Below, one piece after another: positions 5,174 to 6,632 of a DNA stretch of 6,632 nucleotides; position 1 is the stretch's first letter; each line of letters begins with the position of its first letter. Both the position numbers and the translations under genes were made by a program. The notes under the pieces were generated by a model. It did not search any database, had not been told where the DNA came from, and saw only the letters and a list, made by a program, of their open reading frames with translations. The DNA comes from Hyphomicrobiales bacterium (GTDB lineage Bacteria; Pseudomonadota; Alphaproteobacteria; Rhizobiales; Aestuariivirgaceae): NCBI GenBank assembly GCA_023266715.1, contig JAHFPK010000161.1:1-6632 (forward strand), given 5' to 3'.

Positions 5174-6632
5174 CTATTTTTGCTCCAGCATTTTCTTCAC
5201 CGCTGAGACCAGATCAGTTTCAGGAACTGAAACCTGGGCCAAGCGCTGGCTGGCATATTCTTCGCGGGATTCAACACCGGCGGCGAGCTTGGCGCCAAGC
5301 GCCAAATCTTTCAGCGTCACCTCGCCCTTGGCTTTTTCATCGCCGCCTTGAATGACCACGAGCGGACTGCCGCGCTTGTCGGCATATTTCATCTGGGCCT
5401 TCATGCCCGATGTGCCCACATACATTTCAGCGCGAATGCCGCTGCCACGGAGTTGCTGCACCATCTTGTGGTAATCGCCCTGACGTTCCTTATCCATGAC
5501 GAGAACGATGACGGGTGCAATTGTTTCAGTATCTTGCGTTTTGCCTAAAAGTTTCAACGCGGAATAGAGCCGCGACACACCCATAGAGAAACCAGTTGCC
5601 GGAACAGATTGCCCCGTGAAGCGAGCCACGAGATCATCATAACGGCCACCGCCACCGACAGAGCCGAAGCGGACGGGCTTTCCATCCTCATCTTTCGTTT
5701 CCATGAGGAGTTCGCATTCGAACACTGCACCAGTGTAGTATTCGAGGCCGCGCACTACGGACGGGTCGATGCGAATTCTACCATCGTTGTAACCTGATGC
5801 TGATATTAGATTCCAAATGTGTCGCAGTTCCGCCATGCCCTCAAGACCAGTTGGGCTCTTAGAAGCGAGGCTAGCAATACCCCCAAAGATTCCTTCTGCG
5901 CGGTAATTTTCGTAGTTCCGACGGTCTTGACCCGTGGCGCCGTGTTTTGGGCCAGGGGTTCTTGCGTCTACAAGAGCACTCTCGGCTGCTGGCGCTATGA
6001 CAAAGAACGCAGTGAGTGCATCAATCTGTTTGTGATCGAGTTTTGCGCCGGGTGTAAAATCACCAGACTCGTCTTTCCTCCCATTACCCAGCAGTAGTTT
6101 AACGCCTTCAAGCCCAAACTTGTCGAACTTGTCTATTGCTCTCAGTGCAGCCAGACGACGGCCAAGATTTTCACGACTGCCTAATCCGACCGAATCAAAA
6201 ATGCCATCCATCACTTTTCGACTATAGACACGAACACAATAATCACCTTGTTTTATGCCTAGTGCCTCCATCGTATCCGCTGCCATCATACAGACTTCGG
6301 CGTCGGCGGCGGGGGATGCGCTGCCTACCGTATCGGCATCGAACTGCATGAACTGGCGGTAGCGGCCGGGGCCGGGCTTTTCGTTGCGGAAGACCCAGCC
6401 CTGGCGGTAGCTGCGGAATGGTGTCGGCAGGAATTGCTGGTTCTCGGCCACATAGCGCGCAAGCGGCGCTGTCAAATCATAGCGCAGGCTCAGCCACTGT
6501 TCGTCATCGTCCTGAAACGAAAACACACCCTCGTTGGGCCTATCCTGATCCGGCAGGAACTTGCCCAAAGCCTCGGTATATTCAATGAAGGGCTGTTCTA
6601 CGGGCTCAAAGCCGTAATTTTCATAGACGCCC
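5174..6632 (-). CDS. hisS: Histidyl-tRNA synthetase, alphaproteobacterial type (N-terminus outside window)
   Basis: Charges tRNA-His with histidine in the cytoplasm; a class II synthetase. The frame stays open to the window edge, giving 485 visible residues that begin in VYENYGFEPVEQPFIEYTEA; the start codon is not in view, so a TTG near 6568 is internal. Numbering from the first visible residue, motifs are LRYDLTAPLARYV (about 49-61), motif 2 VFRNEKPGPGRYRQF (80-94), the HisA motif RGLEYYTG (294-301), GGGGRYDDLV (326-335), motif 3 around GFSMGVSRL, and an anticodon-binding domain from about 371 to the end. The protein is longer than the roughly 424-aa E. coli enzyme. LRYDLT instead of LRPEGT resembles eukaryotic HisRS and the known alphaproteobacterial variant. 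The middle third of the gene has lower GC and rarer codons than its flanks. It leads the hisS-hisZ-hisG block. Confidence 0.96.
   Translation of the reverse strand, partial: GVYENYGFEPVEQPFIEYTEALGKFLPDQDRPNEGVFSFQDDDEQWLSLRYDLTAPLARYVAENQQFLPTPFRSYRQGWVFRNEKPGPGRYRQFMQFDADTVGSASPAADAEVCMMAADTMEALGIKQGDYCVRVYSRKVMDGIFDSVGLGSRENLGRRLAALRAIDKFDKFGLEGVKLLLGNGRKDESGDFTPGAKLDHKQIDALTAFFVIAPAAESALVDARTPGPKHGATGQDRRNYENYRAEGIFGGIASLASKSPTGLEGMAELRHIWNLISASGYNDGRIRIDPSVVRGLEYYTGAVFECELLMETKDEDGKPVRFGSVGGGGRYDDLVARFTGQSVPATGFSMGVSRLYSALKLLGKTQDTETIAPVIVLVMDKERQGDYHKMVQQLRGSGIRAEMYVGTSGMKAQMKYADKRGSPLVVIQGGDEKAKGEVTLKDLALGAKLAAGVESREEYASQRLAQVSVPETDLVSAVKKMLEQK

Noticed and set aside
5046..5355. Plus-strand frames of about 100 codons starting in the hisS-hisZ repeat
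   Set aside because: They translate the palindromic repeat and the antisense of the hisS 3' end; not credible proteins.

Overview
The window looks like a chromosomal core region of an alphaproteobacterium, most likely of the Rhizobiales/Hyphomicrobiales. The main evidence is the minus-strand block hisS-hisZ-hisG. It pairs a short-form HisG (229 aa) with its HisZ partner and follows a histidyl-tRNA synthetase of the divergent alphaproteobacterial type. GC content is moderately high, roughly 57-70% in most coding stretches counted by hand.

Layout: (1) Positions 1-1573, plus strand, hold the 3' part of an ABC transporter ATPase gene and a complete MacB/FtsX-type permease gene. Stop and start share one base (TGATG), so this is the end of an export operon that begins outside the window. 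(2) Positions 1580-2791, minus strand, hold a secreted lytic murein transglycosylase of the MltB/SLT_2 type with a C-terminal peptidoglycan-binding domain. It converges on the permease gene with only 6 bp between the stop codons. (3) Positions 2792-3205 are a 414-bp gap without a credible gene but rich in perfect or near-perfect palindromes. (4) Positions 3206-6632, minus strand, hold hisG, hisZ and the 3' part of hisS. hisZ and hisG overlap by 4 bp (ATGA). hisS and hisZ are separated by 142 bp that are almost filled by a nested inverted-repeat element, whose outer arm also supplies the hisZ ribosome binding site.

How the genes work together: HisG and HisZ together form the ATP phosphoribosyltransferase that commits PRPP and ATP to histidine synthesis. 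HisS charges tRNA-His with the product. HisZ is itself a paralogue of the HisRS catalytic core, so the operon carries an enzyme and its repurposed relative side by side. The ABC pair and the transglycosylase are envelope functions with no visible functional link to the his genes.

I found no mobile element, CRISPR array, tRNA or rRNA gene, defence system or evident new system. The points most worth a second look are the nested repeat that doubles as the hisZ RBS, the palindrome-rich gap, and a lower-GC, rare-codon stretch in the middle of hisS.
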